From: Lingula anatina
Lineage: Eukaryota > Brachiopoda > Lingulata > Lingulida > Lingulidae
NCBI RefSeq assembly: GCF_001039355.2
Contig: NW_019773914.1
Span: forward strand, 117,441 to 177,566
Direction: 5' to 3'
Length of the DNA stretch: 60,126 bases
Below are positions 1 through 13,100 of the stretch, piece by piece; positions within the stretch are counted from its first letter, which is position 1; the number at the start of each line of letters is the position of its first letter. Made by a program: the position numbers and the translations under genes. The notes beneath the pieces are model-generated. The model was not told the origin of the DNA and ran no database searches. It was given only the letters and a program-made list of their open reading frames with translations.

Positions 1-745
1 GTGAGTTGTGACATTACACAAGGTGTGACATTGTGATTGGTGAGATGTGAGTTGTGACATTACACAAGGTGTGATTGTGATTGATGAGATGTGAGTTGTG
101 ACATTACACAAGGTGTGACATTGTGATTGGTAATTTGTGAAATTACACAAGGTGTGACATTGTGATTGGCAAGTTGTGAGTTGTGACATATTACACAAGG
201 TGTGATATTGTGATTGGTGAGATGTGAGTTGTGACATTACACAAGGTGTGATTTTGTGATTGGTGAGATGTGAGTTGTGACATTACACAAGGTGTGACAT
301 TGTGATTGGTGAGATGTGAGTTGTGACATTACACAAGGTGTGACATTGTGATTGGTGAGATGTGACATTACACAAGGTGAGATATTGTGATTGGTGAGAT
401 GTGAGTTGTGACATTACACAAGGTGTGATATTGTGACTGGTGAGATGTGAGTTGTGACATATTACACAAGGTGTGACATTGTGATTGGTGAGATGTGACA
501 TTACACAAGGTGAGATATTGTGATTGGTGATTTGTGACATTACACAAGGTGTGACATTGTGATTGGCAAGTTGTGAGTTGTGACATTACACAAGGTGTGA
601 TATTGTGACTGGTGAGATGTGAGTTGTGACATTACATAAGTTGTGATATTGTGACTGGTGAGTTGTGACATCACACAAGGTGTGATATTGTGACTGGTGA
701 GATGTGAGTTGCTACATTACACAAGGTGTGATATTGTGATTGTTG
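1..745. repeat. GT-rich minisatellite, ~33-47 bp units
   Basis: Tandem copies of a unit containing GTGACATTACACAAGGTGTG followed by a variable tail (GTGATTGGTGAGATGTGAGTT and shorter forms). Unit length varies from about 33 to 47 bp because segments are lost or doubled. The array reaches the window edge, so its full length is unknown. It lies downstream of HUNK exon 5 on the minus strand, so it is probably intronic in that gene. Open frames on its minus strand are only periodic repeat translations. Confidence 0.9.
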
Positions 746-907
746 AAATAATAATTTTTATATTGTGTTAGGTGTGATATTGAAATGGATGACATGTATA
801 TAAGTTGTGACATTGCATTAGGTGAGATATTGTGTCAGGAGAGATGGATCAGGTTGTGTATAAAAGGGGAAAGTTGGAATAAATGTACCTGTGCTAAAGA
901 ATAATAC

Positions 908-3900
908 CTTTGGAAACATGTCCAGGAACAGGATTCATTTCTCCATTCAACATCTTCACCAGCAAATTCTTAATGTTGAAGGGTTCACAGGAGAATGGGA
1001 GATTGCCTGTTAGCATGGCATACATGTTGACGCCCCTGGAAATACATGCCTTGGAAAGTCTATTCTCAGAGACAACAGGTCAATAATCAAGCAGAATTCT
1101 GCAAAGTGATGAAGAGAGTAAGATGCTATCATATTGCTTAAGGTCTTTGCTGTGATACACAAATAAACATAAAGCTGCTAAAATACAATGACCATATTTT
1201 CAGAAATGAAAATTATCAAACACAAGCCAAAAATCTTTCATACCGTTAGCTTATGGCCAACCCTGCTCACTGACAACTATAGGTGGTATGGCGACCAGGA
1301 CACTCTTATAAATGTCAGCTAGTTCAACCTCCACCCCATAAGCTAACGGTATGAAAGATTTTACTTTAATGTTACATCAGGGAACTAGCCTGTAGAATTA
1401 AGTGTTACAAGTGTAACCAAAGTAATGCTGTCTTACTGCACAATTGTATAGTATATGATAGAATAACATAATCTGTCATGGATTAGATCCCAACAGGTTC
1501 ATGGTAATACTGATCAAAACTGTAACAGGCTTGGTACACTTCACTTTGTGTTTTTTACTGAGGTACTATTCTATATACTTCTGCTTCATTTATATTTTAG
1601 ATTTTAATCCAATAAATATTTGTCATCATATTTCTTTGAAATTCTTGTGCTGGTCATTTTATAGATTTTTATAAGATTTTAAGAATTTTATAACACATGG
1701 TTAACTACAATTACCTATACCACTTTGTGTTGAACTTATAAATATACCATGCAATTAATGCACAGCTAGCAATAATTTTATAACACATGGTTAACTACAA
1801 GTACCTATACCACTTTGTGTTGAACTTATAAATTTACCATGCAATTAATGCACAGCTAGCAATAATTTTATAACACATGGTTAACTACAAGTACCTATAC
1901 CACTATGTGATGAACTTATAAATATACCATGCAGTAAATGTACAGCTAGCAATAATAGTCACTATCTCCAAATGAACTTTGCTTCCAGTCAACCATCTTG
2001 ACACAGTTTTAAATCATAATCCAGAGTGAAAATTGAGCTCAAAGTCATGACGGATTTGAAAAACCATAACTTGAGCATGGGTTAAGGACTCTTTTATTTT
2101 CAAGTTATGGGAAGTGTAGAGAAAGGAGGATCAAAGGTTTGGTAGGGAGAAAATACACTTTACCCAAGGTAAATACAAGTAATTTTTGCAAAAAAAAAAG
2201 TCCTACACTGTGCACCTTTAACCAATCAAATTACATATATTTTGTTCAAATGATAATGGTTCCCTTATAGTCTATTATGCTGTCTACTCACATTCCCCAC
2301 ACATCCACTTGTGGTCCATAGCGTTTCTGAGCCAGCAGCTCTGGAGCAGCGTAAGCTGGACTTCCACACTGAGTGCTGCACATGGCTGCCATTGCACGGT
2401 TGTCATGACAACCACTGTTTAGAAAACAGTTACTGAGTCCAAAGTCTGGAAATTAATGATCATTTTTTATTGACTTTAAAAAATCTGTGAGTAACTTTTA
2501 ATCATGTTTTTGATAACCATCAAGTTGTTTGTTTACATGCACAAAGTAATGTATTCATTAAGCTTTATAAAATAAAGCATTTTACAGGTGACCCCCCTTC
2601 TTGTAGGTTGGGTTTGCCAGTGATGATGATGCTATATGACATGCCTTTGGATATCTGATATTGGCTTTAAGTAAAAATTAAGAAAAAGCTTGCAACATTC
2701 AACTCCTGTAGCTAACATAAAACTATCATTTGTTGTCTTTCATTGTTTATCATTTAGACTTGCCAATTATCTTAATCTCCTTCTTTTCATCAAGTAGAAA
2801 GTTTTCTATCTTCAGGTCTCTGAAAGAAAAACAAAATATATAATTCTCTATTTGAAAATAACATCTGGATAGGTGCACTGTGAGGCCATTTTCATTTTAC
2901 ATGTAACAGTCTAACATTTTAAGGTTAAAAAGTTCAAATTTGACATAATTTACTGGTTTACGATTACTGGTCCGTAGCCTTTGCTTAATTCCGTAGTGAT
3001 GAGGTGACAATGATATATACGCACAATGTAAAGAAAAACGTGTGTTATTTGTTTTGTTTTTGTTTTTTTTACATTGATTCTTTAATTTTTTCTCTTTTTA
3101 TAAAATATTTTTTTATAAAAAAAAGTTTTTATGAGGGGTTACCTGTGAATAACTCCTGCCTTGTGCATGTGATCCAAGGCAGACACTACATGTCTCATAT
3201 GTAGACGAACTTCCTTCTCGCTCAACCTTCCTCTGCTAACAATATGGTCCATGAGATCCCCTCCCTGACACAGCTCTGTCACCAGGTAGTACGTGTTTGG
3301 CGTTTCCATCACCTCGTACAACTGGACGATGTGAGGATGACGTAACAGGGACATGATCTTCCCCTCTCTGCGTAGGTGCTTGCGAACATAAGAATCTTCT
3401 CTTGTCTTTTTCTTGTCTATACACTTTACTGCAACCTAGAACAGACACTGTGACATATGAAAGTACCATGCGCTGATCAGCAACCTTGAGCAAACGCCAT
3501 AAAGACAACAAAACAGGTAGTCTTATTTTTTTAAGTATTGTAATAGTTGAGACATGCTTGGCATATTGCATGATGCATTTGACAACACTGAAAAATGAGT
3601 TGTTTTGTCTCTTATCGACGCCCTTAAGTGCCTCCTCACACCGAAATTCTTGTAGATAACCCCGCTTATGTGCGTTAACATGTTGTAAGTACTTCAGATC
3701 CATATAGTAACCAGAAAAAATAAGATTTTATGACAAGAGTGATATTTGTTTTTGATATTATATCTAATCTATGCATTTGCAAGGTGTATTGAGGAGCAGT
3801 CGTGAAAAAATTGGTGGGTATCATGCATTTGCTGATCATATTTTTGTCAAAAAAAGCAATTTTAACCAAAGTAAACCTAGTTTTATGATGGATTTACATT

Positions 3901-4821
3901 GCGTTATTGACAAGAAAAAACTTTCGGCCTATGCAATATATATGTCATTCTATATGATTTACATATGCCAAAAATTTCAGTAATGCCCCTTTTTAAAAGC
4001 TATAAGTGAAAGTAATGAAGATTACTTATATGTTTATTTGTTTAAAAAACGTATATGTTTACCGAGACCGACTGGATTTCGTCTTCCCCATAGTTACCCC
4101 AATGTTGATGTTAATTACAAATGACTTCATTATATCAGCGGACATTTGCCGCTAATAATCTGTCTGCGTTTGATGTAGAGCTTGAGTGTTTACAGCTTAC
4201 GAAGTTGTAAACTTATAAGAAATATCTTGGAAGAAATAATAAACTGCCGTTTACAATACACCAGGCTTTATATTCATGGACACAGCACTAAGGCTGTAGT
4301 TTTAAAGGTGCATTTGTTTTAAAGATGCAATTCATTTATTTCTCCGAAAAGGAAGTCACGTTTTAGAATCTGTTTGTCTGTCAACAACAATACTGTGGGG
4401 AAAATTTCAGAAACTGTCGCAAGGGGACCAGGTAACAAACGGTCAGACTTGAATCTATTATGAATATGATATGAATGAGTTAATTAATGTATCAACAACA
4501 TATGCAACATTGTGGATGAATTTTGATGAAGTTTTCGCAATTTACGTCCCCTGACAACATTATTATTATTCTTGCCAACGTTCGTACCTTTTCTCCGGTT
4601 AGAAGATGGAGTCCAAGCTTCACCTTAGCGAACGAGCCTCTTCCCAGTGTTTTCCCAATCAAGTAATTTCCGACTTTCTTGGTGTGTGGGAACTCCCTGA
4701 TCAAGTCCTGAGAGATGTGGGTAACGGGCAAAGGTAACGTGGGCTGTACCGGGGGCGCCAGTAACTTGGGCTTCAGGCGTACACCCAGGACTTCTGGCGG
4801 ACTAGTTGCCGGCGGCCGCAT
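908..4821 (-). CDS. HUNK: HUNK-like Ser/Thr protein kinase, 5' five exons (3' end outside window)
   Basis: Predicted cytoplasmic Ser/Thr kinase of the SNF1/AMPK-related group, closest by eye to vertebrate HUNK. Exons on the minus strand: 4821-4588, 3435-3143, 2819-2764, 2445-2292, 1035-908; phases agree at every junction. The N-terminus has about 47 non-kinase residues, then VGNYLIGKTLGRGSFAKVKL (glycine loop, GxGxxxxxV). Exon 2 gives VAVKCIDKKK (catalytic Lys), RREGKIM (helix C Glu) and GVIHR. Exon 3 gives DLKIENFLLDE (catalytic Asp). Exon 4 gives DFGLSN and CGSPAYAAPELL; exon 5 gives GVNMYAMLTGNLPF. The intron between exons 3 and 4 begins GCAAGT, a GC donor, supported by the split Asp codon of DFG. 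The start ATG at 4821 is the first in frame, and HUNK orthologs also have a short N-terminal extension. The rest of the kinase lobe and the C-terminal tail lie beyond position 1. Downstream substrates cannot be read from sequence. Confidence 0.88.
1230..1362. repeat. Perfect 27-bp inverted repeat (hairpin)
   Basis: Bases 1230-1256 are exactly the reverse complement of 1336-1362, separated by 79 bp. It lies in the intron between HUNK exons 4 and 5. No target-site duplication is evident and no coding sequence is present. It could be the ends of a very short foldback element or a structured RNA segment in the pre-mRNA. Confidence 0.85.
1684..1953. repeat. Three tandem 90-bp units
   Basis: Three copies of an AT-rich 90-bp unit begin at 1684, 1774 and 1864. 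Each starts AATTTTATAACACATGG and ends near CAGCTAGCAATA. Copies differ at a handful of bases; the third is the most diverged. Intronic in the HUNK-like gene. Confidence 0.9.
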
Positions 4822-5695
4822 GCCTTAGGTTGGCTAGAGTGACAGAACTAAAAGCTTTTATCTCCTAGTTTTCCAATTCAGATGGATTTATTCGCTGTAA
4901 AACCCGCCGTTTTGTCGCACAGGTTCAGCGTCACACATCGCTTCTATTCTACAGTGTTGGTTATATTTTTTCACGTTCGATGGTTGAATCCAACAATGTA
5001 AATCGTTGATAAGTTTTTCTACCATGAACTATATATTTTCAATCTCCCTACGCAAGTGCTCGAACGCTTCGGAAAAATCCTCAGTAAACCCCCGCCTGTT
5101 GCCAAGGCAACGTAGTTTAGACGTGCATTGTCGTATTTTGTACGATGTCATACAGAGCCATGGTTGTCAATGCATTATTATTTCTAAATCTGTTCTATCG
5201 TCTATGTATCAATATGAAATGATTGCTGCCTTCGCCTAGGAGATCTCCTCTCAGTTTGATGGCTCTTATATCAACCTACCCAGACTCACTCAAGTGTTCA
5301 CAAATATTGACCAGGCGCTATTAAATATGTACGTCCTTGTCACGCATTTATTGTCCTCCTATATCACTGGAGCCGGGAGGAAGAGATTCAATTAGATACA
5401 GGTGGAACCATTATGTAATGGAGAAATCACTAAGAAAACTAATAAATATTGATATTACTAGCTTCAGCAAACAGATGATCAACATTAGATATAATACGTA
5501 CACAGTCAAGGGTTCTCTCTCTGTAAAAATTCGTGAAGGGTTTCCACAAGATAAGAAATTTTATAAAATTTTGTAAACGAAATTATAACACAAACAGGCT
5601 TTAAAAGCATGATTGTTTTCGAAAACAAACATTGCTAATTCGGGAGATTAAGAGGTGTTTTCATCAGGTGTCTTCTGCCTACCTAAGCTTGGTGC

Positions 5696-6042
5696 TTAAA
5701 GGGATAATAACTCTTCGTATGAGATCTATATTTCACAATAAAAATATTGTAAACAACGCATAGAAATATAATATATTCTGTTTTACCACAAAAACGGCAG
5801 TTATAGCTAAAATTCTGATATCTGAGCTTGTCATCAGACCACGTGGCCTCTATAGATGGCTATACTCTGTAATAATCTCTTAAGAGAATATAACATAAAA
5901 CCAAACTTTTTTTGGAAAAAAAAACTGGAACTAACTTTGAATATAGAAATGGATTCGTTAACCACTGGTAAGTATGGGAAAATTGCTGTTTACTCCGGGA
6001 AAATTCAATTTTGGCCAAAACGAACAGTTATTATCCCTTTAA
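5696..6042. mobile_element. TTAA-flanked MITE, copy 1
   Basis: A 339-bp element (5700-6038) starts AGGGATAATAACTCTTCG and ends with its near-exact inverse (one mismatch in 18). It is flanked on both sides by TTAA. It has no coding capacity. Related copies lie at 46005-46629, 47214-47540 (degenerate) and 52378-52721. TTAA duplication is the hallmark of piggyBac-type transposition, so a piggyBac-dependent MITE is the likely class. The flanking TTAA could also be read as part of the terminal repeat. Confidence 0.75.
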
Positions 6043-6140
6043 GCGGTGTTTTCTCACCTTTGCTGCTCTTTCTAGCACGTTTTTCGGCACTTTCCTTTGT
6101 TGTTACTTAAGACTCAAACAGTTTCAGTAGAATTCGTTGC

Positions 6141-6142
<2 letters not shown>

Positions 6143-6179
<37 letters not shown>
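6143..6179. repeat. (CT)n microsatellite
   Basis: About 18 uninterrupted CT dinucleotides in the spacer. No other feature overlaps. Confidence 0.95.
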
Positions 6180-6182
<3 letters not shown>

Positions 6183-6815
6183 TCAGCGCTGGCTTGTCTT
6201 CAAAGTCCTTTCTGCTCTAAGTCTATCTAGTTCTGACGCTCTTTCTCTGCTATCAATACGGGCATGGACAAAATGACGTATGGACAAAATGAGGTGATTA
6301 TGTCCAAGATATAGTATAAGTTCTTCTTCTCGTTTGTATCTCTGTTACCTTCTCTCCCCTTAACAGTCTGTTCTCTACAGCGTCCTCTCACCGCGTTCCA
6401 GCCCCGAGCTATTCACTGTCACGCTACACAGCGTATGGAAATTACCGGAGAACGATAGAAACATGACTTGGAATCTATGAATACGGAAATACCTGTACTG
6501 TAGCGAATGTTAAACTTTGGTTTTAAAGTGTAATGGCTCACAATTTCAATTCTTTTTTTTCTGCTCATATTTCAATCATGCTACCTAACGGAACTTGGGG
6601 TAAATTCGCAGAAAGGCTGCGAACGTTATCTTTTTTGAAATGTAAAACGATGCGACTAATAACGACTTTTACAGTATGTTTTCACATTATCAGTTTTATG
6701 AGTAGTGAAAGGTGTCCATCTGACCTTCGACTGTTCTTTAGATGTTCAGTATTTTCTGAGTGCTGGGGTTTCACTTGGAAATGCATATAATTAAATGCAT
6801 TGCATCGGGCACAGA

Positions 6816-6980
6816 AACCTTGCCATCGAGACCGTGAACAATTCCTTGAAGCAGTTGGTCGAGGCACTGAAACCTTGCCATCAATACCGTGAATAATTCC
6901 TTGAAGCAGTTGGTCGAGGCACTGAAACCTTGCCACTGATACCGTGAACCATTCCTTGAAGCAGTTGGTCGAGGCACTGA
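6816..6980. repeat. Three tandem 55-bp units
   Basis: Three 55-bp copies, each starting AACCTTGCCA and ending GGTCGAGGCACTGA. They differ at a few positions near the middle. The unit is not a multiple of three, and the minus-strand open frames across it show no protein motif. Confidence 0.9.
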
Positions 6981-7708
6981 TCACCGGGCGACTGAAGCAG
7001 AGTCGTGTAAATAACACTGTTAGGACTGAGGTGTAGCTTTTACTTGCCTTTCCTTGGGATGTGTTGACTAGGAATAAAACGGTGTCTTATTTTAAATTAA
7101 GTGTCTTAGATGATAAACTCCGTGCCCTCTGTTCCTTCACTTCGTTTCGTGCCAAAAAAATTAATAATAACTCACAAAATAATGTTACTTCTTTAATCTC
7201 TGATCATATGATTATAAAGACTAAAGAGTCCATACCAAATGTCTTCTTTAGATTCTAAGAAGGATACAACATTGTGTTTATATATATACATTTGTACATA
7301 TACAAGTGCATCTACCGGTATATGTGCAATTGCAACCATATAATGATGTCTTGATATTAAGATGAAATCGAATTTTCAATGGTAAATGTTTATTCCAAAA
7401 ATCTTACATTATTTGAAAATTTGAAATGTAGAAAACTTAAAATATTAAAAGTTCTGACATGAAAGCATCGATAACAGTGAGTATATAAACAATGTACGTT
7501 TATTTTACTTTCTTAAAAAGCTATTTATCTGAGCTTCCTCTCTTCGCTTTGAAAATCGTTCGTGTACAATATATAGCTGGTTATAACAAATTATCCATAT
7601 TATATGATAACCAACCGTGTTATTAGAACGTGTAAGTTATATATCATTGCAGTTTAGGACATTGAACAAGTTGTCTTATCTGGTTACTGATATCATACAG
7701 AACACAGT

Positions 7709-7916
7709 GGCGGATTTAGAGGGGGTGGGTCAGGACCCCCTGATCTCTGAAAAATGGTCCTCTCCCGAAATTAGAATTTTGACTAGCTAAATCATAGATC
7801 TAAACCGTAACAAATAGCCCTTTAGCCAGCCTCGAACCCCACGCCAAGGGGGGTGGGGGTAAGGGCCGGCTTCGCACTCCCCCCCCCCCCACGCTTCAAA
7901 TTATCCTAGATCCGCC
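7709..7916. mobile_element. GC-rich foldback element with GGCGGATYTAG ends
   Basis: The left end reads GGCGGATTTAG and the right end is the inverse of GGCGGATCTAG. The interior has long G and C runs and no open frame. Internal sequence (TTGGCGTGGGGTT-like in reverse complement) is shared with the fragment at 18973-19066. The ends match the partial copy at 8012. Probably a nonautonomous DNA element; the superfamily is not determined. Confidence 0.55.
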
Positions 7917-8011
7917 CCTCTAACAGGTACACTCTAAAATCTAATCTGTATTAATCAGTTACAAACAAAGGTTATTGAATATCCAGTCGATTGGCCAACA
8001 TGGTAACCGCA

Positions 8012-8057
8012 GGGGCGGATCTAGGATTATTTGAATGGGGGGGGGGGGGGGGGGGTC
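8012..8057 (+). mobile_element. Partial copy of the GGCGGATCTAG element with a G run
   Basis: GGGGCGGATCTAGGATTATT is followed by a run of about 20 G. Only one terminus is seen. It is the same family as 7709-7916 and lies in the inverse orientation to that element's right end. Confidence 0.5.
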
Positions 8058-9390
8058 CGCGGATGCAAAGACGTGTAATAAATCAGGTATCAATATTAAT
8101 ATCAAAGCCAATGTGTCATGCACTGGTATCTCATTATTCATCTACGTAAAGCCATCTTAGTTTTACTGCCTGTATAAAAGTTACCAAATAAATGGGTTGA
8201 ATTCAACCAGAGAAACTGTTTCAAACCAGTTGAAATTGTATAGTTTAAACTTAACTGCTTGCCATGGTAGATTTCAGCTGAGTAACTGGTCGAAACTTAA
8301 CCGATTCAGTTTGTCAATGTACCCACCGATCGTTAACCAGTTACATCCGATGTTATGAAGGCAACAGTTCTGTTAAAATCTTGTTCACATTCTGTATCTC
8401 AGACACTTCACCTCCTAGTGACAGTGCTCTGCTCTATATCATCGCTTGACACTACTTCAAAACTACAGGTGTGTTCTTTAAACGTTTATTTTTTGGGGGG
8501 ATGGGGGCATGGTACTATCTACCGGATATTAGCATTGTAGGGTTTGTTGTGAAAAATAAACTACTTCATTTACTTTGAAAAGATAATTGTGTAAAAACAA
8601 CAGTTATGATTGACGTGTACCTGATACATTGTACTTATCCAACCTCATGAGTCTGCTGTCTGCAAAGTGGGCCGAGAACAAAACGACGAAATAATGACAA
8701 TTTGAAGCTTGCGTAATTAATAAATACGTCAAAAAGCCGGATAGTGATATAATGAAAAAAGGAGTACAGCTTCAACAAATCACTTACATCCGTTACATTT
8801 CATTTTATTTGGGCGATGTACAGTAGACGTAGCAGAGAATGACGAATTTGAATTTATTTTTTGTGTTAAATTACATGCAACTTGAAAAATGTGCTGTATT
8901 GCCGGTAACGATATAAATATGCAGTGAATAGTGAGACATTGCACCATACAAGCTTGTAAATGTATTAATTGAACCTGCATTTAGTGGTCAAAAGACAATA
9001 AATTGGTGACTTCGAAAAGAGCTTTTAAGCCATCAAAGTATCACAGTTAAAATATAAATTAAAATTGAAACTATTAAAATATTTCAGTAATAGTTCGACC
9101 ACAAAGACCACAAAGACAGAATTGCACGCCAAGGAACGCTTAAGGAAGGTTCCGCGGCTTTCTTTCAAGTTCGATAGTGACTTTACAGTGTGTAAGGTAG
9201 TATGCTATATTGTGGCTATGTAACTTTGGGTGCGAAATCAATCAACTTTTCATTTAAAGAAATTAGTGGAATACTTGGTAATTTTACCAAAAAATATGTA
9301 TAATATGTGTGTTATGCTCCCCCTCCCCCTCCCCCCCCCCCATAACATGTATATTGCAGCTATTGGTATCTTCCATTGTTAGCCGTATTA

Positions 9391-9425
9391 CTGTGTGTGT
9401 GTGTGTGTGTGTGTGAGTGTGTGTG
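9391..9425. repeat. (GT)n microsatellite
   Basis: GT dinucleotide run with one GA interruption, about 700 bp upstream of the tentative NOX4 first exon. Confidence 0.9.
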
Positions 9426-10107
9426 GGCCGAGGCAGCCACAACAGTCTGTGAGTCAGACGGAGTGACAGGACACAGCAGCCATTGTTCTTCTCTCGCTAA
9501 GTACACAAAAAGGGGACTTTCTTCTCACAGCTGATTAGGTTGCCTTAGTTCACAGCGTGGGCGGAAATTAGACGCAGCGATATTTTGATTGCTTTCCGGC
9601 GTTCAGAGCGTCACCCTACAGGTTTTAAACAGATGTTCATTGCAAGTTCAGAACCAAAAAAATAATTGTGAGCGGGGTCCATGGAACGGAAAAGTTAGCA
9701 CGTTATGAGGACTGGTTGAAAGATAATCAGGGACTTTGAAGCTATTAACCAAATGTTTCACATTTCACACTGAGCGGAGGGATTCTGTTTCACTTGCACA
9801 GTACCGTGTATTTTATACGGGCTTCAAAAAGGGACAAAGAACTAGCTCTCGAAATTGCCGTCCTACTACATAATGCTAGGTACATTTAAACCGTTTTTCA
9901 GGCATCCTTGGTGCGTTTTCTGGACTAACTGGCTATGAGTTCTCCAATCACGAGAGCTTCATTCATTCTAGTTTAACCCTAATGAAGACTCCAGGCTTCT
10001 TGAGGGTTAATATTGGCTTGATTTATAGCTGCTCGTAGGATGAATGAGATGCCGAACTTGCACGCAGCATTAAGGTGAACTGAAGCAGCTCTATCCTACT
10101 GGTCCAC

Positions 10108-13100
10108 ATGAACAGCAGCGTGGGTATACCTGTGAACTGTCACGAAGAAGCCAAGAACCAATTTAACTTATCAAAATTAACGGTAAGATTGGTCTTTGCT
10201 GTAAAGAGCACGCGGACAGAAAGAGGAACTTGCCACTGCACTGGAGGTAGACGTAATTACTCGCAATTATTTAATTATGGATGTTATTAACAGGAAACGT
10301 GGCAAAGGAGTCACACGTAGAATTCATGAACGAGAAATATTACCCATGGGTAGTCATTAGTAGATGACCGTGGATGTTGATTAATACCCAGAAGTAGTCA
10401 CTTGAAGTGGCGTTTGGAAGGACATATTACACAAAGGCAGTCATTTGCTTTATTCCGTGGATGTGAAATATAAATCAGATGCAGTTGTCTGATTCAGTGG
10501 ATGGGTAATACAACACAGAGGCAGTCATTTGCCCGATTCCGTGGATGTGAAATATAAATCAGAGAAAGTTCTTTTCTTGATTCCGTAGATGTGAAATATA
10601 ATCAAAGGTACAAAATTCCGTGGATGATGCCGTGGATGGGTAATAAAACACAGAAGAGGTCGTGAGAAGATGAGGGGACGGGTATTATAACCAGAATTAG
10701 CAATTCGATGTGACGTCGACGGGAAATATAATCCAGACGCAGTCACTTGTAGAAACGGTGACAGGAAATATAACCTTAAGGTAGTCACTTGAAGTGACGT
10801 TGGCGGGAAATATAATACAGACGCAGTCACTTGTAGATAACGGGGACAGGAAATATAACCTTAAGGTAGTCACTTGAAGTGACGTTGACGGGAAATATAA
10901 CACAGACGCAGTCACTTGTTGCAAACGGGGGTGGAGAATATAACACAGTGGTAATCACTTGTAGATAACGGGAATGGGAAATAAAACACGAGTGACAGAT
11001 AGATAGGAAATTAATCACAGAAGAGATTAAAGAACTGAAAAAACGTCAAAAGACGAAGAACAAAGTGAAGACAAAAGAGAACTGAGAGAAAGAGAGAAAA
11101 GTGGAAGAACTCATATGAATATGTGGAGATGGTTAAGAGGGTTTCTGAGAAACTGTGGCTTACGATACTCGGTGGTGGTAAGTCAAGCTAACACTGCAAA
11201 GTACTTGGCAGTGGTAGGAAAATTAACCCTGGAAAGTACTTCCCTCTATACCAGGACCACAGATTGATTTTTCACTACATATTCACAGATATGACATATC
11301 GTCAATCTTCTAACTGTGGCTGGTGGAAAATGTGCCTAGAATATCTGCCGCCCTGGTAGAGGGTAGCAAAGTACTTGGTGGTGGTGCGTCATGTTAACAC
11401 TCCAAAGTAATTGGTGGTGGTACGTCATGTTAACACTGCAAAGTACTTGGTGGTGGTTTGTTATGTTAACACTGTGAAGTACTTGGTGGTGGTGCGTCAT
11501 GTTAACACCCCAAAGTACTTGGTGGTATGTCATGTTAATAATGTTAAGTACTTGGTGGCGGTACGTCATGTTAACATTGCAAAGTACTTGGCGGTGGTAT
11601 GGTATGTCACAAATATAAAAGAAGTCACACGTTTTTTTTCTTCAATAATCTTTTTTGTCGTGCAGAGAGCCTATGATCAGGCAGTAATTATTTCGCTAAT
11701 GAAGAACATCCTTTTTAAATGATTAAATGAATGCCTTTGTTTAACAATTAGGCCCACTCGAAGTAAAAATTCAAAGAATGCACACGCAGCTCACGCCAAG
11801 TGGGGTTATGAGTTGTCTGAAATTGTATATTTTAAGAGCATTTTAATTTACAACTTACTACTGATCGGTAATCGCCTGTCATTGTATTATTTCTCTCCAC
11901 ATATACCGTTTACGGTTACTTTGATATTGTAGAATTTGGTAGAATTGAAGCTTTCAAGTTAAAATATGAGGATCGACATCTTTTTTTTGTTCTTTTTATA
12001 TTTATTTATTTATATATATGTAAATAATTCATTTTTGTTAGTGCATTTTCTTTTATATTTCATTATGGACAATCATCACATTTTTAGATAATATATTTTA
12101 TGTTTAACGTTTCTGCTACCTAAAACTACCCATCAGGCTTTTATATAGACCTTAAATTTAAAGTCGTTCAGTCTGTATACCGCTAGTTCTTAGTGTGGAA
12201 TGCAGGCGGTCTTATAGGGACAAAAACCTGGTCGCTGATAGCACTTACTGCAGCTGTCTGCGGCTTGCTGAAACTGAATGGCCCCATAAAGCAGTGTGAA
12301 CCAGGTCACGAACCTTTGTTAACAAAGGAAAACACCCTGAAAAACTATAGTGAGCAGAACAGTTCCTGTACTCTACGATAGATTGTTATGCAGGACTACC
12401 CTGCCAAACATACGACACACTCTAACATAAAATTACAGTTACACTGTGACATACTACCCACCCCATCAACACCCTGTAAATATAACCTACTCTATGGCCA
12501 CTCTGTATAATACAGTGTACTCAGAAATGGCATACTTTCCAACAAAACCCACATCATTTGGATCAGAACCTCCAGATAATAATTCATCCATGTCAGGTGT
12601 GTAATATCAGGTGTGTTGATGAGTGGTGTGCGAAAGCTCGACGTTTGTTAGGAAAATGCCAACATATATTTAAATGGCACGGAATCTTTGAGACGTTCTT
12701 ATTTAAAACAGTTAATTTCATCAGACCTTATTTCGATTGGATATATGATGAATTGTTTACATAAGACTATAAATAAGTAAATAAGGTGCATATCTAGACG
12801 TACAAGTCTAAAGAGACGGTGAGTGACAGTTTCAGTGGTACGGACAAATATTTAAAGAAACTCAAGAAACCGAGCTGTTTTCTTTACTGCCTTTGTAAGT
12901 CAGCTAAATTCCGTTTAAGTTTTGGTTGCTATACACACTTCTATGTTCGTTTCATTTCAGGTCCTATGGATAGTCCTGAACGCAGTAGTCTTCACTTCGA
13001 CGTACAGGCATTGGAAGTATGCTCCCAAATATTACTATGTTCACCAGATCTTAGGGGTGAGTATCTCGGCCGGTGTAACGTGATAGAAGAGAGTCCGCTT

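Larger units (their letters stand above)
4822..10107. other. Spacer between HUNK-like gene and NOX4
   Basis: The divergent upstream regions of the HUNK-like gene (minus) and NOX4 (plus) meet here. No convincing exon was found; open frames are short and lack family motifs. It holds a TTAA-flanked MITE (5696-6042), a CT microsatellite, a 55-bp tandem repeat, two pieces of a GC-rich foldback family, poly-C and GT runs. The part from about 9420 to 10100 is less AT-rich and could be NOX4 promoter or 5' leader, which is inference only. Confidence 0.6.

Noticed and set aside
6533-7258. Short open frames in the HUNK-NOX4 spacer
   Set aside because: No family motif and no splice-compatible neighbours; part of the stretch is a 55-bp tandem repeat.
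12193-12953. Alternative NOX4 first exons
   Set aside because: Open frames here have no phase-0 donor joining to VLWIVLN at 12961. The candidate at 10108-10182 fits length and phase better.
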